64,000 bases of DNA from Calvatia gigantea (Eukaryota; Basidiomycota; Agaricomycetes; Agaricales; Lycoperdaceae), in the NCBI GenBank assembly GCA_025093985.1, contig JACAAK010000012.1, forward strand, positions 1,922,001 through 1,986,000, in the 5' to 3' direction. The translations under genes were made by a program, and so were the position numbers. Shown here in pieces: positions 46,856 through 57,791 of the stretch (its first letter is position 1; every line of letters starts with the position of its first letter). Below the pieces are notes generated by a model. It ran no database searches and was not told the origin of the DNA. It saw only the letters and a program-made list of their open reading frames with translations.

Positions 46856-48059
46856 ATGCCTGCAAGTACTTCAAGATATCCAGTGGCAGACCAGGCAACA
46901 TTCAGAGACCTTAACATCTTTGAAGAACGTCTTAAGGATACTGCTGCTAGTCTCCAACGCAGAAAATCAAGATACCAGTGTATGTTCTCAGTGTTCTCAA
47001 TCCACTCGGCCCTTTCTCACCCCGCTCCAAGTCTTCCTTGCTCAGCTCCTTGTCATCATAGCCCTACTCCTGGTCGAGGTATTTTTTCTACCGCCTCGCT
47101 CATCCGTTCTTTCAATACCATACAAAGCATGCCTCGTATGGCTACTTCCCGAGGTCTACACCAATGATGTCGAAGTCACCCTGCATCCATATTTCACCAC
47201 CGGCCTCCTCTTCGTCAGCGTCACCACTCTCGTGCTCTTTTTTGCAAGCGGCATGTATACTGAAAAGATTGCATATGCTAACAAGTACGTCTGTACCTCA
47301 ATATATTCCCAAAACCCAAGGCTAACCGGAATCAGATATGTCCCGCACACAAACCGCTCCCTCCGTGCTTTTAATATTTATTTCAACACCCGCCAACCGC
47401 CCCTCCGCTCAAAATTTAACCTGAACCCCCTCTCTTTCTTATTCCCTCGTCCCGAAGCAATTCATCCTTCCCGCTCTCCCTCCCCACAACCTCGAGACCT
47501 TTCCAACAACCGTCCCCGCTCCCCATCTTCACCCTCATCCCGACCCATCCCCTCCATCCCACCAGCCACCAACCCCCGCGGCGAACTTATATTCTCTTCC
47601 CGCATAGACAAAGTCTTCCGTGAAGGCTACGAACGTTATCGTACCACCTTCGAAAGGAGACGGCAAGAAGCCATTCAACAGCGCAAAGAACACAAGTGGA
47701 TGGAACAATGGGGATGGTTGTACAAGCTCAGGTTTTGGGCTCCTCCCCCTCCCCCCTCCCCTGCTGCCACTGGCTTTACTAGATCCGCATCGGGTTCTTC
47801 GTCTCGTGGTAGAGGCGGAGGCCTTTCTCGCAGCGGGACACCACCCACTCCGGGAACTGTTGGAACTGCCACGAAGCAGAGGGATAGAAGTGGTTCTCCG
47901 ATGCGCCAGCAGAGGTTGCCAGGTAGAAGGAGTCCGAATAGGCGTGTCACTTCAGATGGCTCGGAAAGAAGCAACCGGAGAGAGGTTGGCGATGAAGGTG
48001 ATATGAGGATGCAAGCCCTGGAACGGAGTCTTCTCGCACAAGGATTACCGTCCCAGTGA
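46856..48059 (+). CDS. SPO7: Spo7-like regulatory subunit of the Nem1-Spo7 phosphatase
   Basis: Three exons (46,856-46,979, 47,032-47,284, 47,336-48,059) give 366 residues with exact frame. The N-terminal FRDLNIFEERLKDTAASLQR is followed by two membrane helices, FFLAQLLVIIALLLVEVFF and a segment near LLFVSVTTLVLFFASGMY, then the family motif KYVPHTNRSLRAFNIYF. These match Spo7, which with Nem1 dephosphorylates the lipin Pah1 at the nuclear/ER membrane and so controls phospholipid and nuclear-membrane growth. The roughly 180-residue C-terminus is Ser/Arg/Pro-rich and contains an amphipathic stretch (REGYERYRTTFERRRQEAIQ). It is longer than in yeast. An upstream ATG at 46,801 is out of frame. 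Confidence 0.8.
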
Positions 48060-48209
48060 TTTTATATTTGTTTTTTCAACCTCACGGACCTTCCTTGGTT
48101 AAAAACTGATCTTCAATGCACCCCAATCGCTAATACATATGGACACAAATTACACAGTACAACAAAATTGTCCAATAGTTCAATTAACTTGCAATATCAA
48201 CCACATCGC

Positions 48210-50065
48210 TTACGGAACTTCCTCGTCTTGAATCTTCGTATACCGTGCTTGCTGAGGCTGCAACTGGAACGTGTCACCTGCTCCCGCTCCCGTACTCCTC
48301 TTCCCCACAGCCCTACTCCGTCTCACGAAGTTCAGAATCGAAAACGCAAGCACAGCAAGCAGAACTATCAAATTTGCTGCCAACAGACCAATCACCGTAG
48401 GTGCATACTTCGCTACCTGCGAATCATCCTTCGACTCGCTATCCAGGTCCACATTGGATGATGAGCCAGATCCGAAGCCAGATTTATCTTCATTATCTTT
48501 GAGGATTTTGAAGAGGTCTTCTGGATCGAGGGGTGCCTCGAATCCTTTAAGTTCTTCCGCCCTGACTTGTTGGAATTCAGTGAACGGCTTTCTTGAAGTC
48601 ACTGATCTTGGAGACCAGTTGGATATAAGGTTCGGTGATAAAACCGTCTTTTTCGTCACCAAAGTCGTAGCTATCAATGACGTCATGATCCCTTAGCGAA
48701 CACAAGTGACCAAGCAAAAGAGAAATGCAAAGCTTACACGCTGCAGACGTTTCGGAGGAACGTGTTGCCAAGGACAATATCATATGCACCATCGCCACGG
48801 TCCTCGTCCTCAAGGTACGTCGCAATGCAAGCCGTATAGTTCTTTCCATTCGGAAGAATGTCCGTCTCAACGACCGACACATCTAGAGGATGGATGGAAA
48901 AAGTTTGACCGCTGAAAAAAAAATCAAAGACAGGTCAACATACCTATGCCCCCCAGAACTCGTGAACACTCACCTAAATTCGAATTGCACCTCCGGCGTT
49001 GCACCACACGGTACAATCCAAACACTCTTTCCATCACTCTCATACTTCACCGCACCCTCCACAGCTCCGTACATCTGATCACCCAGCGCCTTCGGAAACA
49101 CATTCTTCACCGAAGTCGTACTAAACAACACAATCGCCCTCCCACTTGGCGTATCCCTGTTCGTGGAAGTCAAGTTCAAACTCTTCCCATTAACAATTAT
49201 CCGGTCCACCAGAGTCGACCACCGTCCCGCACTCTGCGGGAACTGAGTAAGTTTCGGCGCAGAAGAAATAGTCGGATAATCCGGATCGTATTCCCCAATC
49301 GTAAACGACCCACGATCTCCTCCTCCCCCCTCACTCTGAGGCCTCGCAAGATCAAATCCAATAAAATTCGGCCTATCAGGAAACGCCTGGAAAATATTAC
49401 TCAACACCGTCTGTCCCCAAGTCGCATTCTCCCCAAACTGCTTTTTAATAGCCTGATTCACAGGGGAAACCTTCTCAAGACTAAACCCGAGACCAAACGA
49501 CCCATGCACGCCCAGTTTGGGGAATTGGGAAATAGTGGATGAGGATTGGGAGGCATAGAGGAACGCTTGACGCTCGACTGTGTGTATTCCAAACTCGAAT
49601 TTGGAGACGCCAATCGTACCGCTGACTTTATTCGCGTCGTCCGCAAAGTTGATCTCGGCGGAGATTTTGGTGTCATTAAAGTTCCCTATGTCACTTGACG
49701 GTAGGACCCTAGTATATTTTTGAGGGTCTCCGACTGGCCGGGGGGGGGGGGGGGTTGGTTACAGGGGAAGGACTTACCAGAGATCAGGGTTCTCCGTGTC
49801 CAGGACGACATGCACTGATTTCCCGTTCAGTGTGATGTTGGTGGTATACTACTTTCATTAGACTCCCAGCTACAATAGCCCACATCCATCTCCTCACCTG
49901 TATATCGAAAATAGTATCAATGTTATTATCGGTGTCGGCTCCATCCCCGCTTGCTAGACTTTCGATGGGTTTAAACTCGGCCCGTCGGTAAAATCCCACT
50001 TTCACCGCAGACACTTGTAGGCACAGAAACCAGACCGACGACAAAACAGTAGATGACGTCCTCAT
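48210..50065 (-). pseudogene. Membrane-anchored pepsin-fold protein lacking the second catalytic Asp, frameshifted
   Basis: Five exons: 50,065-49,898, 49,848-49,778, 49,708-48,974, 48,911-48,738, 48,670-48,210. The signal peptide is MRTSSTVLSSVWFLCLQVSA. The first active-site loop reads HVVLDTENPDLW (Asp kept, Gly changed to Glu). The second, normally D-T/S-G-T, reads GRAIVLFSTTSVKNVF, so the second Asp is missing. Fold landmarks persist: FGLGFSLE, YDIVLGNTFLRNV and VYDFGDE. A C-terminal helix (VIGLLAANLIVLLAVLAFSI) anchors it to the membrane. The exons sum to 1,609 nt, one too many; the extra base lies at about 48,582-48,586 (FKKAV-to-TEFQQVR). It is either a pseudo-peptidase gene with a sequence error or a decaying gene. 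It was once an A1-family surface protease relative. Confidence 0.75.
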
Positions 50066-50149
50066 CTCTTTGCCGGAAAGAACCAAGGCAGCCACCAAAA
50101 GGAGAGGAGCGGACAAGAGGAGGAGGAAGGAATGATGGAAGGGGGGAGG

Positions 50150-51422
50150 CAATCATTAAATACAGTCGCGAGTGAGGCATGTCGCCGCAGACAATTTCGT
50201 ACAAGATATGCGCACAGCATTTTGATCCAACTGTCTTCTAACTGCAGGAGTCCAAGCATAAGGATTCAGGGCCACACATTATCTTTACGGCCTCTGCGAG
50301 GTCCAAGCTGGGGAACACAACTTTTTGCACTGGCCAGGAGGCTTTGAACATGATCCTAAGGTGATCCTCGTCATCAGAAACGGCATAAGCTCCATCCCTC
50401 ATTGGAGAACTTAAAAGAGTTGAAGACGGAATGGATGACTTCCCGCAGCGTTTAGAATTCTAGATTATTTTTCTAAATCGCTCCAAGTGGTAGGAACGTG
50501 ACTTGCCAGGAAAGCCGGGTGATGGGATCGTTTCGGATCTCAAAAGGGAAGCCTTTTCTAAACCTTAATCTAGAGGAGGCCTCCTACCCCCCTTCCTAGT
50601 TGCAGACACTCGTTATAAACCCTTTTTTGGGGCTCCGCCATCATTTCCCCACTTGGGTCCTTTATCTTTTGGGTGTGTACGTACTTTCCTCCCTCCAAAA
50701 TACAATATGAGGCCGCTGCAGGTCTCCAAACAATAAGGACATAATAGTGATCAAGTTAAATTGTTGTACCTCTTTGCTGGCTGCGACCACTTCTGAAGGA
50801 TATCAGAGGCTCATCAATTTGTGGCGTGAAATTGTCATGGCCTCAGCAGTTTGGATTTCATGCGGTAGCTCGGCTAATTTTTCGGCATCAAGTGCCATTA
50901 AGGTTTAGAAATATGATCTAGAATTCTAAATCCTATGGGAAGTCATCCAATGCCAAGACAGGTTTACGAACTATGATCTTCTTTTAACATGTCATAGACA
51001 CCAGCCCGGTCTCATGAGTCTGTCTCACGGGTTCCTACTCTTCTTTCCCGTCACCATGAGCTTTGTGGCCGCTGCGCACCAAGCGACAACAGGAACGAGA
51101 TGCAATTTCCCCAGCCCCCAAAACCATGCGCAACGTCTAATTAGTGTTTCCTTAACCTCCTCCGTTACAAGGCATCGCAAGAGCCGTTCCCATCTCAAGA
51201 GTTCCAGGAATAGCTCTCAACTCGGGAGTTGCTGTCGAGCTGGTGATGTGGAGGGGTAATCACAGCCCGATCACCACCGGACATGAGCATTCCTGTTACT
51301 TGTAAATCAGTGACCAGAACAAGGGCGGAGAAGAATGAAACAGATATACCACATTCCCGCTTTACTCATAACCCCTCGCCGGCTTGAGTATCCCAAACTT
51401 GACTCCTCATCTTTACTCCCCC
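50150..51422 (+). promoter_or_regulatory. Recurring 5' module, copy 1 (contains the MITE)
   Basis: First copy of a recurring upstream unit that precedes each surface-protein gene. Landmarks: TCATTAAATACAG with GCGAGT, GCACAGCATTTTGATCCAACT, a TTCTTTTAACATGTCA/TCTCACGGGTTC block near 50,980-51,030, and GGTGATGTGGAGGGGTAATC near 51,240. Its left end overlaps the 5' region of the protease-like gene on the opposite strand, so the two share an intergenic start region. It presumably holds the promoter. Confidence 0.55.
50433..50948. mobile_element. MITE, 516 bp, with 3-bp target duplication
   Basis: Ends GGATGACTTCCC and GGGAAGTCATCC are perfect inverted repeats of 12 bp, extending imperfectly to about 45 bp (both contain TTTAGAATTCTAGAT). 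AAT flanks both sides (50,430-50,432 and 50,949-50,951). The same recurring module at 53.4, 57.3 and 63.77 kb has the uninterrupted site (GACGGAATGCC). There is no coding capacity. TIR and 3-bp duplication point to a non-autonomous DNA transposon; the superfamily is uncertain. Confidence 0.82.
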
Positions 51423-52945
51423 ATGGATTCTGACCGTTGTGTTGTTCTTGACGACACGGATCCCAGCATAAATTATACTGGCTCCTGGTTCCAGTATTCT
51501 TCTGGAAACCAAGACGGTATCGGGATCTTTGGCACACCCTACCGACGCACCTTGCATGGCATGTCTGCTGATGCAACTGTCGAGCTCGAGTTTAACGGTG
51601 CGCCCTTCCTTTGTGCTCACGTTTCTTTGAAGTCTAATTCATCCACGTTGATTCAACGCTCAGGCACTGCTATTGAGGTCCGGGGCACCAACATTGTCAA
51701 AGAAGCCAAAACCAGCCCAGACCCAACTTTCGAATGTTTTATTGACAATGTCAGCATTGGCAGACACGAACCCTTTGCAGCCGACGAGAACAACTTTCCA
51801 TTCTGTGAGCAGGCTCAACTTTCAGACGGACACCATAAGCTCCGAATCGATGTTCAAGTCGCCTCTAAAGACCAAACGTTTTGGCTCGATCAGTTACGTT
51901 ACGTTCCCTCCCCCGGCTTGCCTCTGGACAACCGGGTTATCCTGTTTGAAAACACAGACCCTGCCATACAATTTGACCCACGATGGACGAAATTGGGAGG
52001 CATAGCAAATATGACGACGCAGAGGAATTTAGTCGCACAGGTGAGTTTTATTGGTGAGTTCATACCCCATGCTTTGTGATTGCCTGAACCATGTTCAACC
52101 TCTCGCTCGGAGTCGCAGGTACTTCCATTTCTTGGGTTGCATTTGTGCCAACAGAGCTTCCTCATACTGGAGCCACAGGCACCTGGGCGATTGATGGTGG
52201 AAATACGACTCAATTCCTCCTCCCAGGTCTCCCCGCAACTGCCAATTCAACAGTTTACAACCAATTCTACTTCACGACACCTGAAGTTGAAGCCGGTCCG
52301 CACACTCTAACCGTCACCTTCCTTGGCGACAATTAAACTACGCCCCTCTGCCTCGACTATTTATATGTCCAAATGGCACCTTCCCTCTTCCAACTACTTC
52401 CGTCAACAACAACACAACCACACCAGACCCCAACTCCCATGATAATTGTGGAAATTCACCTTCTGGACCAAATGTCAGTGCTATTCTTGGCGGTGTGCTC
52501 GGAGGACTTGCATTTCTTCTCGTTGCGGGTGCAATTCTCTTTTGGGGATGCCGGAAGATTAGACAGGGAGAGATCCACCACGACAGGAGGTTCTGGACAC
52601 ACACCGACACCTTTCGATTCTTACCACAACCACTATCCCAACTCTATGGCACAGGTCCGTCAACTTCAGTCCCACGCCGCGTCGGGTCTTTCTGCTTCAA
52701 AAGCACCTCTCCTCGTCCCAATCCCTCCAGCGCAGCAGCAACCGAGTGGGATGAGGAAGCAGCAGGAGGCATTTGGAAGGACTGCAGCTAACGCAGATAA
52801 CGAAGTTCGACAAACTGGGCATCCGAGGGCCGTCGGCGGTGCATCTGCCACTGATACTGGGGCGGTGCGCCAATACACGGACAGTATGCTCCGGCTGAGC
52901 AGGCAGCCTGTCATGGATATTCCACCACATTATACGCCAGACTGA
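51423..52945 (+). pseudogene. Surface-protein paralogue P1, disrupted
   Basis: Same three-exon plan as P2 and P4 (introns 51,598-51,663 and 52,054-52,118). Two N-terminal beta-sandwich-like domains are readable: DDTDPSINYTGSWFQ...FECFIDNVSIG...QTFWLDQLRYVPSPG, then GTSISWVAFVPTELPHTGAT. Three lesions follow: CAA to TAA after FLGDN (about 52,334), a one-base loss near 52,366 and another frame change near 52,565. The transmembrane segment (AILGGVLGGLAFLLVAGAIL) and the C-terminal tail ending DIPPHYTPD are still recognisable in shifted frames. It would at most yield a truncated protein without its anchor. Confidence 0.85.
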
Positions 52946-53089
52946 ATCGTCGTTCTGTCCAATATTTTGGATATATGAAACTCTTGGTCCCTGTGTAATC
53001 TATTTCCTTCCTGTTTCTGAGTTGGGGAGATCCATGGATGCTCCTCAATATAAAATTATCCAACCGGGCTGTTGTGCAAGGGGAGGAGG

Positions 53090-54196
53090 AAGAAATGACG
53101 GAAGGGGGAGGGAATCATTAAATACAGGTGCGAGTAGACATATCGCCACAGACAATTTCGTACAAGATAAGCGCACAGCATTTTGATCCAACTGCCTTCT
53201 AAATGCAGGATTGGCTAGGGAGTCCAAGCATAAGGATTCAGGGCCACATGTTGTCTTCACGGCTTCTGCAAGGTCTAAACCAGGGGGAAAAAATGACTTT
53301 TCGCGCCGGTCAGGAAGCCTTGTAAGATCCCAAGCTGGTCCTCGTCATCGTGCATCAGAAATGGCATAAGGTCCTTCTCTCTTATTGAGGAGTTTGAAGG
53401 AGTTGAAGACGGAATGCCAGACAGGTTTACAAGTTATATTCTTTTTTTTTAACATGCCACAACCACCAGTCTCGTCTCACGGGTATATCTCACGGGTTCT
53501 TCTTCCTCATCACCGTCACCATGAGCTTTGGCGACTTTGTCATTCGGAATAGCTCTCGACTTGGGAGTTGCGATCGAGTTGGCAACGCGGAAAGGTTCTT
53601 GTGCTGATGTGTAACGGAGAAGGCTATCGTAGATTAAAATATGATATGCATTCTATAATGTTAGTCGTGAACGAAGCGCGAGGAGTTTGGGAGTGGAGGA
53701 TATCGATCAGGGACCTAAGAAGGTCCCCGACGACCAGGTTTGTGATCCGAAGGGGGGAACGCAGACGGGTCGGCCCGACGCCTGAGCCCTTGGTTCACTG
53801 TGCTTGTTCTACTGACTATGTATTTATAATAGAGATCTTTATGTGGGAGTTGGTGGGTGGGAAAATTAAGAATGAGGAAGGTTAGTAGAGTACGTTCGTC
53901 GAGGTGAGCGCTCACCGGGGAAGTTGTCAGGGGAGAGAACCGAAACACGTTTCTCATGTGTGTAGTGTGATGCGTGTGGCACGTCAGATTTGGCCCAAGA
54001 AATTGCACTTGGTTGTTACCGTCGCCAGGTGTGACACAAACATAGCCCGGCCACCACTACACATGCTCACCTCACTCCCAAATCAACGACCAGAACAAGG
54101 TGTCATAGGGATGTAACAGATACACCACATGCCCGCCTCACTATCATCCCCTCACTGGTTTGAGCAACTCCGCAAATTCCTCACTTCCACTCCCCC
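53090..54196 (+). promoter_or_regulatory. Recurring 5' module, copy 2 (contains a probable solo LTR)
   Basis: Second copy of the upstream unit: TCATTAAATACAGG, GCACAGCATTTTGATCCAACT, TCTCACGGGTTC and CCCCTCACTGG before the P2 start. The part between the AGTTGCGATCGAGTTGG landmark and AACATAGCCCGGCC is interrupted by about 430 bp of foreign sequence. Confidence 0.55.
53602..54038 (-). repeat. Probable solo LTR in 5' module 2
   Basis: On the minus strand it starts TGTCACACCTGGCGACGG and has a TATA-like ATTATAAATACATAG near 53,823, then a leader-like stretch. It is missing from the other module copies, so it is an insertion. The left boundary and a target duplication are not clear. Confidence 0.4.
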
Positions 54197-55762
54197 ATGG
54201 CTCCCGATCGTTGGGTTGTACTCGATGACATAGATTCCAGCATAAAATATACTGGCTCTTGGTTCCAGGATTCTTCTGGGAGCCAGGATAAAGTCGGGAA
54301 TTATGGGCCACCGTACCAGCGTACCTTGCATGGTACATCTGCTGATGCGACTGTCGAGTTCGACTTCAACGGTGCGTTTCCTTTTGCGGTCAGGTTTCTT
54401 TGAAGCCCAATTCAATCATGTTGATTATGCGCTCAGGCACTGCTATCGAGGTCTGGGGCACCAACATTGTAAAAGACTTCGACACCAACCCAGACCCAAC
54501 TTTCGAGTGTTTTATCGACAATGTCAGCATCGGCAGAGATAAAATCTTCCAATTCGACGAGAATAACTGGAGATTCTGTAGGGGAGCACAACTTCCAGAC
54601 GCCCATCACACACTTCGAATTGATGTTAAAGTCGCATCGAAAGACCAGACGTTCTGGCTCGATCAGTTGCGCTACATTCCCTCTCCAAACTTGCCTCTAG
54701 ATAACCAGGTTATCCTGGTTGATAATACCGACCCTGCCATCCAGCTCGACTCGCAGTGGACGAAGTTAGGAGACATGGCGAATATGACAACGCACAAGAA
54801 TTCGGTCGCACAGGTGAATTTTATTGGTGAGTTCCTGCTTCACGGTTCCTCATTGCATGAGCTGTGCTCAACCTCTATCAGGTACTTCTGTTTCTTGGGT
54901 TGCGTTTGTGCCAGTGGAGCTTCCTCATACTGGAGCCACAGGCACTTGGGCAATTGATGGTGGCAAAGAGACTCAGTTCCTCCTCCCAGGCCTTCCTGCA
55001 ACCCATACTACCACAGTCTACAATCAATTCTTCTTCACGACACCTGATGTTGAAGCCGGTCCGCACACTCTCACTGTCACCTTCCTTGGCGACAACCAAA
55101 CCACGCCCCTCTCGATCGACTTTTTATATGTCAAAAATGGCACCTTCCCTCTTCCAGCTACTACAGTCAACAATGCAACTACACCCACAACTACAACTAC
55201 ACCCACAACTACAACTACACCCACAACTACAACTACACCCACGACTACACTAGACCCGAGCCCCCTTAATGATCGTGGAAACCCACCTTCTGGGTCAAAT
55301 GTCAGTGCCATTCTTGGCGGTGTGCTCGGAGGGCTTGCATTCCTTCTCATTGTGGGTGCTATTCTCTTCTGGACATGCCAGAAGATTAAGCAGAGGGAGA
55401 GGTTTGTCAAGACAAAAGTTTCCGAATATACCCCGACACCTTTCGACCCTTACCGTAAGAACCACCCCACTCCTACGGCACAGGTCCGTCACCCCCAACT
55501 CTACATTGCGCCGGGTGTTTCTACTCCAAAAGTAACTCCCCTCACCTCAACTCCTCCAGCGCAGCAGCAACTGAGTGGGATGAGAAAGCAGCGCGAGACA
55601 CCTGGAAGGACTGCAACTACTCGTTATACAAACAACAAAGCTCGACAGATTGGGCATCCATCCACCACTGATACAAGCGCGGTGCGTCGGCATACGGACA
55701 GCGGGCTCCGGCTGAGCAGGCAGCCTATCATGGATATTCCACCCCATTATACGCCAGATTGA
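54197..55762 (+). CDS. Surface protein P2: two beta-sandwich domains, stalk, one transmembrane helix
   Basis: Intact. Exons 54,197-54,371, 54,437-54,826 and 54,882-55,762 give 481 residues. Domain 1 (about residues 1-130) and domain 2 (about 135-285) repeat a D-x-D-P-x-I-x-Y...W opening: LDDIDSSIKYTGSWFQDS and VDNTDPAIQLDSQWTKLG. The second ends SWVAFVPVELPHTGAT and AGPHTLTVTFLGDNQTTPLS. A Thr/Pro stalk with four TTTTTP-type repeats (55,185-55,250) precedes the membrane helix (AILGGVLGGLAFLLIVGAIL) and a basic cytoplasmic start (CQKIKQRERF). The roughly 170-residue tail is Pro/Gln-rich and ends DIPPHYTPD. No N-terminal signal peptide is visible, so the helix probably acts as signal-anchor. 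It is a common mushroom-fungus family of unknown ligand; a cell-wall or glycan-sensing role is inference. Confidence 0.85.
55185..55250 (+). repeat. 18-bp minisatellite in the P2 stalk
   Basis: About four tandem copies of an 18-bp unit, ACAACTACACCCACAACT, encoding PTTTTT. It is absent from P1 and P4, so it expanded only in this copy and lengthens the stalk. Confidence 0.85.
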
Positions 55763-56071
55763 ATCGTCGTTATGTAAGTGGAATACTTTTGGATTCCAAT
55801 TTTGGCCCCTGTATACTTTATTTCTCCCCTGTCTCCGAGTTCGGGGAATCTATGGATGCTCCTCTGTAACAAATTGTCCAACCAGGCTGTTGTGAGTGAT
55901 CACCGACCGGCAAACAGTGAATGTCTGAGTTAGCCACTCGTTCTAGTGCGTTGAGGGTCCATTGACGTTTTCTTGTTTCCCAACCTCATCTCATGCATGT
56001 TGACCGCCTAATTGCTGGGTTCCGCCGCATGGGTGTGTGAGCACCTGCGTTCCACTGACAAGCCGAATTCA

Positions 56072-56145
56072 AACCTATGAAAGTCCAGCGAGCGGGGATG
56101 GAGTCGGCGGCTATAATAACGTTGATACTAGTTTGACACAACAAA
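56072..56145 (+). repeat. Inverted shard of the protease-like gene exon 1
   Basis: The plus strand here (AAAGTCCAGCGAGCGGGGAT onward) matches the minus-strand coding sequence of 49,900-49,985, around ASGDGADTDNNIDTI. It is therefore inverted relative to the source. About four fifths of positions agree by eye. Confidence 0.65.
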
Positions 56146-56159
56146 ATGAGGCTGAAGGT

Positions 56160-56836
56160 AGGATGTGAAGAAATGACATCATCATCCCCATCCCCGTTGT
56201 AAAGAGGAAAAATGAGTCACCAAAGGAGAAGAGGAGGCGAAGGGCGGGAGACTGTCAACAAACCCAACAGCAAGCCGGTCAAGTCACCTTTGGCAATTGA
56301 CTCATCGTTTTTCTGACTGTAGGAGTGGATGGAGAGTCCAGCCATAAGGATGAAAAACGAGGGAAAAGGCACTCCCTGGTCGACCCGAAATTTGTCACAA
56401 GGTGTGCCCCATCACCATGCATCATAGACGGTACTCATATGTTTATCCCCCGCACTCGGGGCCTTGAGGACTGAAGGAGTTGAGGACGGATCCCAAGACA
56501 AGTTCGCGAAATTTAATCTTCTTTTAATATTTCACAGTTACCAGTCTTGTCTCACGAGTCTACCTCCCACCACGAGCTTTGCCGTTTCCATCTTGGGGGT
56601 TCCAGGAATAGCTTTCGACTCGAGAGTTGCTGTTAACATGAGTTGCAGATGTGGAGAGGCAAACACCGCCCGGTCACCACTGCAGACGGCCCTACTGGGC
56701 GTCCCTCTTGCTTCCAAATCAATGAACGTAACAAGGAACTGGAGGGATGAAACAGGTGCACCGCATTCCCGCTTCGCTTATATCCGCCCGCTGGCTTGAG
56801 TAACCCAACCACTTCCAACCTTCACTTTCCCAGTTC
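56160..56836 (+). promoter_or_regulatory. Recurring 5' module, copy 3
   Basis: Upstream unit in front of the truncated P3. Landmarks: GGTAGGATGTGAAG, TCTTTTAATATTTCACAGTTACCAG, CTCGAGAGTTGCTG and GGAGAGGCAAACACCGCCCG. Confidence 0.5.
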
Positions 56837-56837
56837 T

Positions 56838-57090
56838 CGATGACATAGCTCCCAGCATAAAATATACCAGCTCCTGGTTCCCATACTCTTCTGGGAGCCA
56901 AGACAAAGTCGGGAATTTTGGGCCTCCCTACCGACGCACCTTGCATCATGCATCTGCTGATGCAACCCGGTCGGGCCCGAGTTCAATGGTGCGTTTTTCC
57001 CCTGTGCTTATGTTTCCTCGGCCATATGTTAATGCTGATTCAACGCTTAGGCACTGCTATCGAGGTCTGGGGATCAACGTTGTCAAAGTA
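56838..57090 (+). pseudogene. Surface-protein paralogue P3, truncated
   Basis: It starts inside domain 1 (LDDIAPSIKYTSSWFPYSS), reaches the first intron and its acceptor (CGCTTAG) and stops after the GTAIEVWG-NVVK segment. The next bases (ACAAGATATGCACACCGCAT) are the recurring 5' module of P4. The start codon and about 80 percent of the gene are gone, and a frame change lies near 56,970. Confidence 0.8.
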
Positions 57091-57791
57091 CAAGATATGC
57101 ACACCGCATTTTGATTCAACTGTCTTCTTAATGCAGGAGCGACTGGAGAATCCAAGCATTGGGCCTTGGGTCTTGGGCATAGGGTTGGGTTTCAGGACAA
57201 AGTCCGACTAAAGAGGTGGGGGATAACGATTTTTTCATGCTGGTTGGGAAGCTTGGCACGATTCCAGGGTGTCCCTCGTCATCAGAAACGGCATAAGTTT
57301 CACCTCTCGCCTAGGAGGGCTTGAAAGAATTGAGGACGGAACACCAAAACAGGCTTGCGAATTATACATCATCATTCCTTTTAATAATTGATCATATGTA
57401 TTTTTGTCACAGCTCGTCTCACGAGTATATCTCATGGGTTCCCCAGTCTTCCCTCGTATAACCATGAGCTTTGCCGCGCACCAGACAACGATAGGAGCGA
57501 GCTGCAATCCCCCCGTCCCCCAAATCTGCATGCAAGTCTAATCGCATTTCTCTAGCTTCCTCTGCCACAAGACAGCACAAGTACCACTCCCACCTCGGGA
57601 GCCCCGGGAATAATTCACTACTCGGGAGCCACTGCTGTCAAGTTGGTGATGGGGAGAGGCAAACACAGTGCGGTCGCCATCGCACATGGGCGCCCCCTCT
57701 GGCTTCTAAATCAAAAGACCAGAACTTCCCCCTTCACTTGGATCCCCTCACTGGCCGGAGCAGCTCAACCAGTCCTTGCCTTCACTCCCCA
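57091..57791 (+). promoter_or_regulatory. Recurring 5' module, copy 4
   Basis: Upstream unit of P4, fused directly to the broken end of P3. Landmarks: GCATTTTGATTCAACTGTCTTC, GAACACCAAAACAGGCTTGC, CTCATGGGTTCCCC and GATGGGGAGAGGCAAACACA. Confidence 0.5.

Noticed and set aside
53568..53885. Plus-strand frame upstream of P2
   Set aside because: It spans the inserted LTR-like sequence with TATA and leader on the opposite strand. No protein family is evident.
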